From: Candidatus Zixiibacteriota bacterium | GTDB lineage: Bacteria > Zixibacteria > MSB-5A5 > WJJR01 | Direction: 5' to 3' | Assembly: GCA_040752595.1 (NCBI GenBank) | Contig: JBFMGX010000003.1 | Location: 1-64,000 of the forward strand | Length of the DNA: 64,000 nt | Part shown: positions 1 to 8,587 of the stretch, in pieces | Position numbering within the stretch: the stretch's first letter is position 1 | Layout of the letters: each line of letters begins with the position of its first letter | Position numbers and translations under genes: made by a program | Notes under the pieces: generated by a model | Databases searched by the model: none | Told to the model about the DNA's origin: nothing | Seen by the model: only the letters and a program-made list of their open reading frames with translations

Positions 1-309
1 GCGGACCTCGAGAACATCATCCGCCTGATCGCCGAGACGCCGCCGACGGCCGCCTTCGGCTGTGCCTGTGACTGCCACGGTGATCCGAAGTGCGACGGGA
101 TCCGGTCGAACGTGTCGGATGTCGTCACGACGGTCGACGTGGCATTCCGCGGGGGGATCTCGGAAGCAGATCCCAATCCGTTGTGCCCGCGAGCGCCGAC
201 AGACGTCAACTGCGACGGTGTGACGACGATTACCGACGTGGTCAAGGAAGTGAACGTCGCCTTCCGCGGTGCGGACCCGGCGACGGAGTTCTGCAACCCT
301 TGCCCGTAA
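1..309 (+). CDS. Secreted protein with dockerin-like C-terminus (5' partial)
   Basis: The frame is open from base 1 to a TAA at 307-309, so only the last 102 residues are seen. After a short linker it has a Cys-rich dockerin-like pair: CACDCHGDPKCDG, then DVVTTVDVAFRGG, then DVNCDGVTTITDVVKEVN with AFRG. Each half has the Asp/Asn-rich calcium loop and helix expected of an F-hand. The same tail ends the next gene, so the two look like paralogous tails on different secreted proteins. Dockerins normally bind cohesins; a cohesin-like domain occurs in the giant protein at 31541-40285, but pairing is not shown. The function of the missing N-terminal part is unknown. Confidence 0.8.
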   Translation, partial: ADLENIIRLIAETPPTAAFGCACDCHGDPKCDGIRSNVSDVVTTVDVAFRGGISEADPNPLCPRAPTDVNCDGVTTITDVVKEVNVAFRGADPATEFCNPCP

Positions 310-342
310 TGGGCGAATGGTCGCGCCAGGCGGCCATGAACA

Positions 343-376
343 ACGGGGCGCTCCGGGATGGGGCGCCCCGTTTCTT
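343..376 (+). terminator. Rho-independent terminator after the first dockerin gene
   Basis: A 9-bp GC stem (ACGGGGCGC with GCGCCCCGT) closes a loop of about 10 nt and is followed by TTTCTT. It lies 34 bases after the stop at 309, in the right orientation to end that transcript. Confidence 0.7.
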
Positions 377-600
377 GTTGATGCTCCGCGCCAGTTGGGT
401 TCAGGGCCAAAGTCTGAGCGGGCGTGAACGCTCATAAGTTGTTGTCGGCCAATATGTTCTGTGGCTTTCGCCACGAGCCGGGAGGTGCCCAGAGCGGGAT
501 GGCCAAGCATGAATCGCCGCTGGCGCGATCCGTGACCATGTCCATCTCTCGCGGCCTTGAACGTGTCTGCCGACAAGACATGTATGGGAGGTGCACGAAC

Positions 601-1653
601 ATGGCTGCTTCCGGCTTGCCGAGTCCCAGATGGGCGCGCCCTGGCCCATCGATCGTTCTGATCATTCTCGTCGGCGTGTTTCTTCTCACCGTTACTGTGT
701 GGAGTGCACAGCCGACTCAGAAGCGACCCTCATTCTTCGGGGCCCAGATGCCGAAAGCGGCCGCGCCGTCCCATCCGTCCAGGGACCTGACGGTGCATGT
801 GCGCCCGCTGGCGTCCCCGCCGCGACGGCTCAGGGCAACCTCCAAGGCACCCACGGCCACGCGTGTTCTCGCTGCCGGCATGGACATCGACACGTGCGAC
901 GGGTACTGGCAGGGGGCGCCGGAGATGCGTTCCGTGGGTTGGATTCTCGGGCAGGAGGTCTATGCCTCGTACCAGGACCCGACCGAGACCGGATGCGTGA
1001 ATCCGTATCCGTTCACGATCACCGACGTCTTCTGGGCGGTCGTGGTCGACTATGACATCTCGCTGGCGCTTCAGCCCGTCATCGCCTCGAACGCGGGAAC
1101 GCCGGAGTGTCCCTATCCGGGAATACTGCTTTGTCTGGGAGAGGCGAGCACGATCGATCTTCCGGCCGGGGCGTGGCTGGTACAGCTTCCGTTGAATATG
1201 TCCTGTAGTGTGAATGAGACGTTCTTTGCCTGCGTCTATCTCCCCGACGTCGTCCCCTCGTACACGGCGGATCTGATCTTCGATGCGGACACGCTCAACC
1301 CGGCTGCGTGCCGCAGCTACACCGACTGGGGTGAGGGATGGCAGGACCTGTCGGTGGCATTCCCCAACATGGTTCTGTTTTCCATGGGCGAGACCACGGC
1401 TCCGGTCTGTGCCTGCCGATGTCACGGCGACCCGCAATGCGACGGTCTGGCCAGCGTGGCCGACGTCGTTCAGTGCGTCAACGTCGCATTTCGCGGCAGC
1501 ACGCCGATTGCCGATTCTCTGGTGCAATGCCCATATCCGACTACGGATCTCAACTGCGACGGCAACACGACGCTTTCGGACGTGGTGTTGATGGTGAATG
1601 TCGCCTTTCGCGGCGGCAGCGCGTCGGCGAACATCACCAATCCGTGTCCGTAA
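601..1653 (+). CDS. Secreted protein with dockerin-like C-terminus, function unknown
   Basis: A 350-residue protein. I chose the ATG at 601 because GGGAGG lies about 10 nt upstream and the N-terminus then reads as a signal or anchor segment (Arg-rich start followed by IVLIILVGVFLLTVTVW). The same frame is open upstream to a GTG at 424 but without a leader. The middle, roughly residues 90-265, is a Cys-containing beta-rich domain I do not recognise. Residues 270-350 are a twin dockerin-like module (CRCHGDPQCDG, VNVAFRG, DLNCDGNTTLSDVV, VNVAFRGG) closely matching the preceding gene's tail. It is probably exported and held in a surface or extracellular complex by the dockerin; this is inferred from the domain only. 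Confidence 0.85.
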   Translation: MAASGLPSPRWARPGPSIVLIILVGVFLLTVTVWSAQPTQKRPSFFGAQMPKAAAPSHPSRDLTVHVRPLASPPRRLRATSKAPTATRVLAAGMDIDTCDGYWQGAPEMRSVGWILGQEVYASYQDPTETGCVNPYPFTITDVFWAVVVDYDISLALQPVIASNAGTPECPYPGILLCLGEASTIDLPAGAWLVQLPLNMSCSVNETFFACVYLPDVVPSYTADLIFDADTLNPAACRSYTDWGEGWQDLSVAFPNMVLFSMGETTAPVCACRCHGDPQCDGLASVADVVQCVNVAFRGSTPIADSLVQCPYPTTDLNCDGNTTLSDVVLMVNVAFRGGSASANITNPCP

Positions 1654-1685
1654 CCACGTCGTTTCTACAACAGCACATACAGGTC

Positions 1686-1709
1686 AACAAGGGGCTTCAG
1701 CCCCTTGTT
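1686..1709. repeat. Palindromic repeat, AAGGGGCTTCAGCCCCTT type
   Basis: A 24-bp near-perfect palindrome (AACAAGGGGCT, TC, AGCCCCTTGTT). Five close relatives of this core occur in the window: 2241-2260, 29354-29377, 46358-46379, 50752-50771 and 50825-50844. All are intergenic or at a gene end. Confidence 0.85.
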
Positions 1710-1724
1710 TGCCTACAATTGGTT

Positions 1725-1845
1725 TCACAACCTCGTTCCTGTGCGGTCGGGTGCCCACACCCGACCGCAGCGCCGGGTGAGGGCACCCGGCGCCAGGACG
1801 TGTTCTGACCATCCATCTCGGTTGTGAAACCGATTCTATTGGAGC
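1725..1845. repeat. Two-hairpin repeat with GTTTCACAAC inverted ends
   Basis: Two perfect hairpins lie side by side: a 12-bp stem TGCGGTCGGGTG with loop CCCA (1742-1769) and a 10-bp stem GCGCCGGGTG with loop AGGG (1770-1793). They are flanked by GGTTTCACAACC on the left and its reverse complement GGTTGTGAAACC on the right. Sister copies are at 13941-14012 and 22060-22125. Confidence 0.8.
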
Positions 1846-1849
1846 GATC

Positions 1850-2212
1850 TCATGTAGAGGGATTGCCAGCGCCGCGGAGTTCGGCGCGGGTGGCCGTGGC
1901 CCGGCGCACGTGTGGAATCGTGATCGACCCGCCGACAACCAGGGCGACGGAGAAGATCTCATCCAGTTCCGTGTCGGTCACCCCTTCCTCCACGCAGCGG
2001 ATCATGTGGTAGGTGATGCAATCGTCGCAGCGCAGCACCAGCGAGGCGACCAGGCCGAGCATTTCCTTGGTCTTTGCGGGCAGGACACCGTCCTGATAGA
2101 CGCCGTGATCGACATTGAAAAAGCGCTGGATGTACTTGTGTTGCGACTTCAGCAGGAGCTCATTGAGTGCGAGGCGTTCGGTCTGGAATTCGGTCAGGGA
2201 TTTGCGGGGCAT
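1850..2212 (-). CDS. Carboxymuconolactone decarboxylase / AhpD-like family protein
   Basis: A 120-residue protein of the all-helical CMD/AhpD fold. The diagnostic CxxC..H sequence is present as CDDCITYH near residue 63, preceded by ASLVLR. In AhpD-type members these cysteines are redox active and the His/Glu relay supports alkylhydroperoxidase activity; gamma-carboxymuconolactone decarboxylases lack the CxxC, so a redox role is the better guess. The start is supported by AAAGGA 8 nt upstream. The gene stands alone between repeat-filled spacers, so the context gives no substrate. Confidence 0.9.
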   Translation of the reverse strand: MPRKSLTEFQTERLALNELLLKSQHKYIQRFFNVDHGVYQDGVLPAKTKEMLGLVASLVLRCDDCITYHMIRCVEEGVTDTELDEIFSVALVVGGSITIPHVRRATATRAELRGAGNPST

Positions 2213-2240
2213 GGGTCCCGTCCTTTGTTTCGGTGTTGTG

Positions 2241-2260
2241 CAAGGGGCTGAAGCCCCTTG
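2241..2260. repeat. Palindromic repeat, AAGGGGCTGAAGCCCCTT type
   Basis: A 20-bp inverted repeat, CAAGGGGCTGAAGCCCCTTG, 28 bases upstream of the CMD gene start. Same family as 1686-1709. Confidence 0.85.
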
Positions 2261-2279
2261 TCCTCATCAGAGAATATTC

Positions 2280-2440
2280 TGACAGGTTGTCGAATAACGC
2301 GAAAGATGAGGATCCCGCCCACCAATGTCATCCTGAGCGAAGCGAAGGATCTGCTGTTTCTTCCTATGACGGCAACAGCAGATTCCTCGCGGGCGTCCCG
2401 CCCGGTGGGCGGGACTGGCTCGGAATGACAAATCAACGTC
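2280..2440. repeat. TCATCCTGAGCGAAGC-type composite repeat
   Basis: Contains the run TGTCATCCTGAGCGAAGCGA and AAGGATCTGCTGTTT, a matching AACAGCAGATTCCTCG arm, and a GGCGTCCCGCCCGGTGGGCG hairpin. It resembles the elements at 14048-14212 and 26870-27033. Open frames across it (CHPERSEGS-like peptides) are repeat translation, not genes. It fills most of the gap between the CMD and M32 genes. Confidence 0.75.
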
Positions 2441-2467
2441 CCGTGCCAAGCGGCTCCTCCGGACCCG

Positions 2468-3985
2468 TTAGAATCCGTACAACGCGCCGAACTTGGCGTT
2501 CATGTAGCTCATCAGCGCGGCGGACGACAAGGGCTTCCCGGTCACCCGTTGGACGAGATCGGCGGCGCGGAAGCGCCGTCCTTGGGAGTGAATCTTGCGG
2601 CCGAGCCACTCTTTGATTGGGGCGAACTCGCCGCGGGCAAACATGGCATCGAGGTCGCCGAGGTCACTCTGTGCCTGGGCAAAGAGCTGCGCGGCATACA
2701 GGTTCCCCAACGAATATGTCGGAAAGTAGCCGATATATCCGGCGCTCCAGTGGACATCTTGCAGGCAGCCCTCGCGGTCCGTCGGCGGCGTCAGACCGAA
2801 ATAGGCGCGGAACTTCTCGTTCCAGACGGCGGGAATGTCGTCGACCGACAATTGCCCGGAGAAGAAGGCGCGTTCCAGCTCGAAGCGCAGGAGGATATGG
2901 AGGTTATAGGTGGCCTCGTCGGCCTCCACGCGGATGAACGACGGGCGGACGTCATTGACGACGAAGAAGAGGTCATCGAGGGTAACATCGGCGAGCGCCT
3001 CGGGAAACGCCTGCTGCGCCCGGGGGAAGAAGTGCACCCAGAATGACCGTGAGCGGCCGACCAGGTTCTCCCACAGCCGGGATTGCGATTCGTGGATTCC
3101 CAGGGAGATAAAATCACCGAGCGGCGTGCCGAAATGGCGCGGGTCGAGCCCCTGATCGTAGATGCCGTGGCCGGATTCATGCAGCGTACCGAAGAGGGCA
3201 TGGGCGAAGTTCTGTTCGTTGTAGCGCGTGGTCAGACGCACATCGCCGGGGCCGATGCCGGTGCAGAAGGGGTGGGTGGTGACGTCGAGACGCCCTTTCT
3301 GGTAGTCAAAGCCGATCGCCTCGGAGCACAGGCGGCCGAACTCCTTCTGGCGCTCGATGGGATAGCGGCGATTGAGAATCTCCAGGCGGGGGCGGCGGGA
3401 TGAACCGCGGATCTTCTCCAGCAGGCCGACCAGTTCGGTGCGCAACTGGGTCAGAATCGTTCCGGTGATCGCGACTGTTGCGCCGGGCTCGTAGTCGTCC
3501 AGCAGGGCATCGTACGGATCGACTTGGTAGCCGACCGCCTCCGCCTCCTGCTTTTTCAAGTCGATCATCTTCGCCAGCCAGGGCTTGAAGATGGCGTAGT
3601 CGGCCTTGGCGCGCGCCTCTTCCCAGGCCGTCTGCCCGAGCGAGGCGGTGCGGGTGATCTCCTCCACCAGGGACCGCGGCATCTTCACGGCGCGATCGTA
3701 CGACCGGCCCACTTCGCGCACGATGACCGCCGGGTCACCGTCGGGGTCGGTGACAAGGTCCGAGTTTCTCAGGGTGCTCAGCAATTCACCGATGCGGGGG
3801 TCAACAAGCCGCTCATGAGTCATCCCGGCGAGCAACGCCAGTTGCTCGGCGCGATGCGGACCGCCTTGGGGCGGCATGTAGGTGCGTTCATCCCAGCCGA
3901 GCAGCGAGGCGCACGAGTTCAGCATGGCGATGGCGCGCGTCTTTGCATTGAGCTCATCGAGGGCGGCTTGTGGTGTGAGGGACAT
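2468..3985 (-). CDS. M32 family metallocarboxypeptidase (carboxypeptidase Taq type)
   Basis: A 505-residue zinc carboxypeptidase, the usual length for M32 enzymes, which remove C-terminal residues from peptides in the cytoplasm. The zinc-binding HEXXH is HESGH at about residue 270, followed by the family-typical GIYDQG and, downstream, GIHESQSRLWEN carrying the third ligand Glu. The DERTYMPP sequence near the N-terminus is also typical. I chose the ATG at 3985 because AAAGGAG lies about 8 nt upstream; the frame stays open 31 codons further but without a leader. No signal peptide. It is monocistronic as far as can be seen. Confidence 0.96.
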   Translation of the reverse strand: MSLTPQAALDELNAKTRAIAMLNSCASLLGWDERTYMPPQGGPHRAEQLALLAGMTHERLVDPRIGELLSTLRNSDLVTDPDGDPAVIVREVGRSYDRAVKMPRSLVEEITRTASLGQTAWEEARAKADYAIFKPWLAKMIDLKKQEAEAVGYQVDPYDALLDDYEPGATVAITGTILTQLRTELVGLLEKIRGSSRRPRLEILNRRYPIERQKEFGRLCSEAIGFDYQKGRLDVTTHPFCTGIGPGDVRLTTRYNEQNFAHALFGTLHESGHGIYDQGLDPRHFGTPLGDFISLGIHESQSRLWENLVGRSRSFWVHFFPRAQQAFPEALADVTLDDLFFVVNDVRPSFIRVEADEATYNLHILLRFELERAFFSGQLSVDDIPAVWNEKFRAYFGLTPPTDREGCLQDVHWSAGYIGYFPTYSLGNLYAAQLFAQAQSDLGDLDAMFARGEFAPIKEWLGRKIHSQGRRFRAADLVQRVTGKPLSSAALMSYMNAKFGALYGF

Positions 3986-4326
3986 AGGGTGCTCCTTTGT
4001 CGTTTCGAGCGCAATGATCTTAGGAAATGGACCAGGGGAAATCAAGGTGTGTGGGAGGTGTGACATCTGCGGGGTCAACGGCGGGCTGAGCCCGCCCTAC
4101 ATCGGGTACGATACCGGTGGGGTCGATGTCGGCAGGGGCGAGGAGTCGTCTCGCCCTCGGGTGACCCAACGGGCCGCCCTACGTCGATACAATCGGGGGA
4201 GCAAGGCCAGGAATGCATGGATTCCGTCTTGTGTTTGCGCCGGTGGAGCCGATTTCATTGATAAGAAGGGCCGCGAACCGATCAGGGGATCGCCCCCCCA
4301 TACGAGCGGCATGGAATGCACAAGCC
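3986..4326. other. Intergenic region between divergent M32 and malQ genes
   Basis: 341 bases without a convincing gene. It contains a GGCGGGCTGAGCCCGCC palindrome (4081-4097), a GGGCGAGGAG/CTCGCCC hairpin (4136-4158) and GATCAGGGGATCGCCCC (4277-4293). Both promoters should lie here, but no clear -35/-10 pair was seen. An alternative GTG/ATG-initiated extension of malQ to 4213 would run through these hairpins and is less likely. Confidence 0.6.
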
Positions 4327-6474
4327 ATGGATGGTCGGCAGATACGACAACTGCAGCAACTGGCCCGGCTCTACGGTGTCCAGACGTCGTTTCACAACGT
4401 CAAACACGAGCGTCAATGGGCCACTCCGGACGGGTTGCTAGCGGCACTGCGCGCTCTGGGGGCGCAGGTTGCCGGTCTGGACGACTTGACCGAAGCGCGA
4501 CGACAACACCGGCGGGATCGCTGGCAGCGGGTCTTGGAGCCAGTGACAGTCGTTTGGGGACAGAACCCGGTGACACTGTCGCTTCGCCTGCCCGAAGAGC
4601 ACCTCGCGCATCGGATTGCCGGAACATGGGAACTTGAGAATGGGGAGCCCCGATCGGTCGCGGTCGACACTTCCGCACCGATGGTGACGGCTGCCGAGAC
4701 GGTCGATGGGCGACGGTATGTCTTGTTGGCTTGGAAACCTCCAGGGCGACTCCCCTGGGGGTACCATCGATTGATCCTGGAGTGGGCGGGTCAGCGGGCG
4801 GAAGCACTGGTCGTCGCCGCACCAGAGGTCGTCTATTCCCCGCGCGGGAAGCGCTTTCGAAGCCAATGGGGCGTGTTTGCGCCCCTCTACGCGTTGCATT
4901 CGACGCGCAGTTGGGGGAGCGGTGACTTCACCGATGGTGAAGCGCTGGTGGAATGGACGGCGGCGCACGGCGGGGCACTGGTCGGCACGTTGCCGCTCCT
5001 GGCGACATTCCTCGATTTCCCCTGCGATCCGAGCCCGTACACACCGGCGTCCCGGATGTTCTGGAGCGAGTTCTTTATCGATGTGACGCGTCTGCCGGAG
5101 TTGGAGTCTTGCCCCGAGGCGCAGGCGATGATCGCGGAGGGCGAATTCCAGCGGGAACTGGCGGAATGGAACGCCGCGCCCACGGTCGACTATCGCCGCC
5201 AGATGGCGCGAAAGCGGCAAGTGCTGGCCTGTCTGTCGCGCTACCTCTTTTCGCGGGACAATGGACGACGGGAGGAGTTGCGGCGGCATTTGGAAACGCA
5301 CCCCGAGCTCGACAGTTACGCCCGGTTTCGGGCCGCGATGCACCGGCGTCAGACGCGCTGGCCACAATGGCCATCGGCGGAGCGCGATGGCCAGCTTCCC
5401 GATCAGGGCGGTGATCGCGGGGAATGGCAATACCACGTGTATGCTCAGTTCGTCGCCGAAGAACAGGTGGCGGCATGGGCGCAGCGGGCCACAGAACGGA
5501 ACGTCGGCCTGTATTTCGATCTTCCGCTCGGCGTGCATGCCGATGGGTACGACATCTGGCGCCATCAGGATCTGTTCGCCACCGATGTCTCGGTGGGCGC
5601 GCCGCCCGATGCCTTCTTTCCCAATGGGCAGGACTGGAGCTTCCCGCCGTGGCGACCGCAGGCGATGCGGCAGTCGGGATATGCCTATCTGATCGCCTGC
5701 CTGCGCCATCACCTGCGACACGCCCGTATGCTGCGATTGGACCACATCATGGGTCTGCATCGCTTCTTCTGGATTCCGCGCGGCGGCGACGGGAACGACG
5801 GGGTCTATGTGCGCTACCCGAGCGATGAGATCTATGCCGTTCTGAGCGTGGAATCGCATCGACACCAAGCGATCTTGATCGGCGAGAACCTCGGGACCGT
5901 CCCGGGATACGTGAACCGGGCCATGCATCGCCATGGGATGGCGGGGATCAGCGTCGTATTGCATGACATGGTCACAGACCCGGAGGGAACCAAGCGGCGG
6001 CTGGCACGCTCGCCGCGGACCGTCGTCTGCCTCGGGACGCACGACATGTACCCATTTGCGGCCTATTGGCGCGACATCGACTTGCAAGAGCGGGAGCGTC
6101 TGGGGATCATCACATCGGATGCGGCGAATTGGGCGCGCGGGGAGCGTCCCGGCCAACGGGAGCGCCTGGCGGCGTATCTGCGCGGCATGGGTCTTTTGGG
6201 GGAGGGCGCCGGTGAGCGGGAAATCCTCCGGGCGATTTTGTCTCTGTTGGCACGGAGCGCCGTGCAGACGGTGCTGGTCAACATCGAGGACCTCTGGCTG
6301 GAGACGGTGTCCCAGAATGTCCCCGGGACCACGGACGAGCACGCGAACTGGCAGTTAAAGACGCGCCTGTCGTTGGAGGAGTTCACGGCGCAACCGGAAA
6401 TCATTGAGATGTTGACGACGATTGACGATCTTCGCCGCGAGGCCCGTTCCCGGGCACGGGCGGAACAGCGGTAA
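4327..6474 (+). CDS. malQ: 4-alpha-glucanotransferase (amylomaltase, GH77)
   Basis: A 715-residue cytoplasmic enzyme that moves alpha-1,4-glucan segments between maltooligosaccharides. GH77 signatures are clear: LPLLATFLD and [11 protein letters not shown] near residue 230, [18 protein letters not shown] at about 395, the nucleophile Asp in [16 protein letters not shown] near 471, the acid/base Glu in GENLGTVP near 519, and LGTHDMYPF near 570. The first 80 or so residues are an N-terminal domain of the long bacterial MalQ type. The ATG at 4327 is preferred; an in-frame ATG at 4213 is possible but overlaps hairpins. It is followed 16 bases later by glgB, so the pair is likely one operon for making or remodelling branched glucan. 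Confidence 0.95.
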   Translation: MDGRQIRQLQQLARLYGVQTSFHNVKHERQWATPDGLLAALRALGAQVAGLDDLTEARRQHRRDRWQRVLEPVTVVWGQNPVTLSLRLPEEHLAHRIAGTWELENGEPRSVAVDTSAPMVTAAETVDGRRYVLLAWKPPGRLPWGYHRLILEWAGQRAEALVVAAPEVVYSPRGKRFRSQWGVFAPLYALHSTRSWGSGDFTDGEALVEWTAAHGGALVGTLPLLATFLDFPCDPSPYTPASRMFWSEFFIDVTRLPELESCPEAQAMIAEGEFQRELAEWNAAPTVDYRRQMARKRQVLACLSRYLFSRDNGRREELRRHLETHPELDSYARFRAAMHRRQTRWPQWPSAERDGQLPDQGGDRGEWQYHVYAQFVAEEQVAAWAQRATERNVGLYFDLPLGVHADGYDIWRHQDLFATDVSVGAPPDAFFPNGQDWSFPPWRPQAMRQSGYAYLIACLRHHLRHARMLRLDHIMGLHRFFWIPRGGDGNDGVYVRYPSDEIYAVLSVESHRHQAILIGENLGTVPGYVNRAMHRHGMAGISVVLHDMVTDPEGTKRRLARSPRTVVCLGTHDMYPFAAYWRDIDLQERERLGIITSDAANWARGERPGQRERLAAYLRGMGLLGEGAGEREILRAILSLLARSAVQTVLVNIEDLWLETVSQNVPGTTDEHANWQLKTRLSLEEFTAQPEIIEMLTTIDDLRREARSRARAEQR

Positions 6475-6490
6475 CGGAGTCTATGCGCAG

Positions 6491-8437
6491 ATGGTGAAGC
6501 CGAAGACGGGAGAACGCAAGCGGCCGGCGGTGATCGACGCGACGCTGCTGTCGGCCGATGACCTCCATCTCTTCAATGAGGGCACGCACTACCGCCTCTT
6601 CGAAAAGCTCGGCGCGCATCCCCTGACAGTCGACGGTGAGGCGGGGACGTATTTCGCGGTGTGGGCTCCGGACGCACGGCAGGTGTGTGTGATGGGGGAA
6701 TTCAACGGCTGGAACAAGACCAGCCACGCCCTGCGTCCGCGCGAGCGGTCCGGAATCTGGGAGGGTTTCATTCCCGGTGTGACGCGCGGCGATCTCTACA
6801 AGTTCCATATCGTCTCGCGCTATCGGGGCTACACAGTCGACAAGATAGACCCGTTCGCCTTCTCCTGTGAGGAACCGCCGCGGACGGCGGCGCGGGTGTG
6901 GGAGTTCGGGTACACGTGGGGGGATGAGGCCTGGATGGCCGACCGGGCGCGGAATCACGCCTTGCACGCGCCGGTGTCGATCTATGAGGTCCACCTGGGA
7001 TCATGGCGGCGCAAACCGGAGGCGGGACACGCACCCTTGTCGTACCGGGAACTGGCGCCGATGCTGGCGGAGCATGTCCGGTACCTGGGTTTCACGCACG
7101 TGGAGTTTCTGCCGGTGATGGAGCACCCATTCTACGGATCGTGGGGGTACCAGACGACCGCGTACTTCGCGCCGACGGCGCGATACGGGACGCCGGAAGA
7201 CTTCATGTACCTGATCGACCATCTGCATCAGCAGGGAATCGGCGTCATTCTCGACTGGGTGCCGTCACACTTCCCGGCCGATGAATATGCACTGGGATTC
7301 TTCGACGGCACACATCTGTATGAGCATGCCTACCCGCAGAAGGGATTCCACCCCGATTGGAAGAGCTTCATCTTCAACTATGGCCGTCATGAAGTTGTGT
7401 CGTTCCTGATCTCCAGCGCTCTGTTCTGGCTGGAGAAGTACCACGTGGACGGGCTGCGCGTCGACGCCGTGGCCTCGATGCTGTACCTCGACTACTCGCG
7501 CGCCGAGGGGGAATGGATGCCGAACATCCACGGCGGACGGGAAAACCTGGAGGCGATCGATTTCCTGCGACGGTTCAACGAGCAGGTGTATCGCGCGCAT
7601 CCGGACGTGCACACGGTCGCGGAGGAGTCGACGGCGTGGGCGATGGTGTCGCGGCCGACGTACGTGGGCGGGTTGGGATTCGGCTACAAGTGGGATATGG
7701 GGTGGATGCATGACACGCTGGTGTACATGACCAAGGACCCGGTGCACCGGCGCTTTCACCACCATGACTTGACGTTCCGCATGGTCTACGCGTTCATGGA
7801 GAACTTCATCCTGCCGTTGTCGCACGATGAGGTCACGCACGGCAAGGGGTCATTGCTCGGCAAGATGCCGGGCGCGGACAACTGGCAGAAGCTGGCGAAT
7901 CTGCGTCTGCTGTTGGGATACATGTATTCCCAACCCGGAAAGAAGCTCTTGTTCATGGGCGCGGAATTCGCCCAGTGGCGCGAGTGGCATCACGAGGAGA
8001 GTCTGGACTGGCATCTGTTGCAGTATGCCCCGCACCAGGGTGTGATGCAATGGGTGAAGGATCTCAACGCGCTCTACCGGAATGAACCGGCGTTGCATGA
8101 GGGGGACTGCGAGTCGTGGGGATTCGAGTGGATCGATTGTGATGACGCGGCGGCCAGTGCATTGATGTTCCTGCGCAAGGGGCGCGACGGTCGGGCGCCG
8201 ATCCTCGTGGTGTGCAACTTCACACCGGTGCCGCGCGTGGCGCACACCGTCGGGGTGCCGCATCCCGGCGTGTGGCGGGAGATTCTCAACAGTGATGCCG
8301 GCGTCTACGGCGGCAGTGGAATGGGGAATCTCGGCGGCGTTGTCGCGGTGGAGCAGCCGTCGCACGGGCGGCCGTACTCGTTGTCGCTCACGTTGCCGCC
8401 TCTGAGCGTGGTGTTCCTGAAGCCGGCGGAGGTGTGA
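6491..8437 (+). CDS. glgB: 1,4-alpha-glucan branching enzyme (GH13)
   Basis: A 648-residue branching enzyme that cuts alpha-1,4 chains and re-attaches them in alpha-1,6 linkage in glycogen. An N-terminal CBM48 carries [20 protein letters not shown] at about residues 55-75. The (beta/alpha)8 barrel shows [19 protein letters not shown], the nucleophile in [10 protein letters not shown] near 324, the acid/base Glu in VAEESTAW near 377, and [15 protein letters not shown] near 440. The ATG at 6491 is chosen; a TTG in the same frame at 6422 would overlap the end of malQ. The length fits GlgB enzymes with one CBM48. It acts with malQ and the GH57 gene downstream. Confidence 0.96.
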   Translation: MVKPKTGERKRPAVIDATLLSADDLHLFNEGTHYRLFEKLGAHPLTVDGEAGTYFAVWAPDARQVCVMGEFNGWNKTSHALRPRERSGIWEGFIPGVTRGDLYKFHIVSRYRGYTVDKIDPFAFSCEEPPRTAARVWEFGYTWGDEAWMADRARNHALHAPVSIYEVHLGSWRRKPEAGHAPLSYRELAPMLAEHVRYLGFTHVEFLPVMEHPFYGSWGYQTTAYFAPTARYGTPEDFMYLIDHLHQQGIGVILDWVPSHFPADEYALGFFDGTHLYEHAYPQKGFHPDWKSFIFNYGRHEVVSFLISSALFWLEKYHVDGLRVDAVASMLYLDYSRAEGEWMPNIHGGRENLEAIDFLRRFNEQVYRAHPDVHTVAEESTAWAMVSRPTYVGGLGFGYKWDMGWMHDTLVYMTKDPVHRRFHHHDLTFRMVYAFMENFILPLSHDEVTHGKGSLLGKMPGADNWQKLANLRLLLGYMYSQPGKKLLFMGAEFAQWREWHHEESLDWHLLQYAPHQGVMQWVKDLNALYRNEPALHEGDCESWGFEWIDCDDAAASALMFLRKGRDGRAPILVVCNFTPVPRVAHTVGVPHPGVWREILNSDAGVYGGSGMGNLGGVVAVEQPSHGRPYSLSLTLPPLSVVFLKPAEV

Positions 8438-8465
8438 CGGCGTATTTCGAGGACGTGGCGGGACG

Positions 8466-8568
8466 ACTGTTGAAAGCCCCCGAATGGGCGATCACAAGGA
8501 TCGCCCCTACGATGGAATCGCAACCGGTTCGTAGGGGCGAAGCTCGTCTTCGCCCGATTGATTGTTGA
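8466..8568. repeat. Two-hairpin repeat with CCCTACGATGGAAtCGCAAC linker
   Basis: Hairpin one is GGGCGATC/GATCGCCC (8486-8506); hairpin two is GGGCGAAG/CTTCGCCC (8535-8555). The linker CCCCTACGATGGAATCGCAA recurs almost unchanged in the element at 54322-54426, although the stems there have different sequences. It begins with CTGTTGAAAG. It separates glgB from the GH57 gene. Confidence 0.8.
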
Positions 8569-8587
8569 CTGCGGTTCCGATCCGGCC

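Noticed and set aside
2194-2449. Small frames encoding CHPERSEGS-like peptides
   Set aside because: They are translations of the TCATCCTGAGCGAAGC repeat, found again at the other repeat copies.
4438-6342. A 634-codon minus-strand frame across malQ
   Set aside because: Antisense shadow of a clear GH77 gene in GC-rich DNA.
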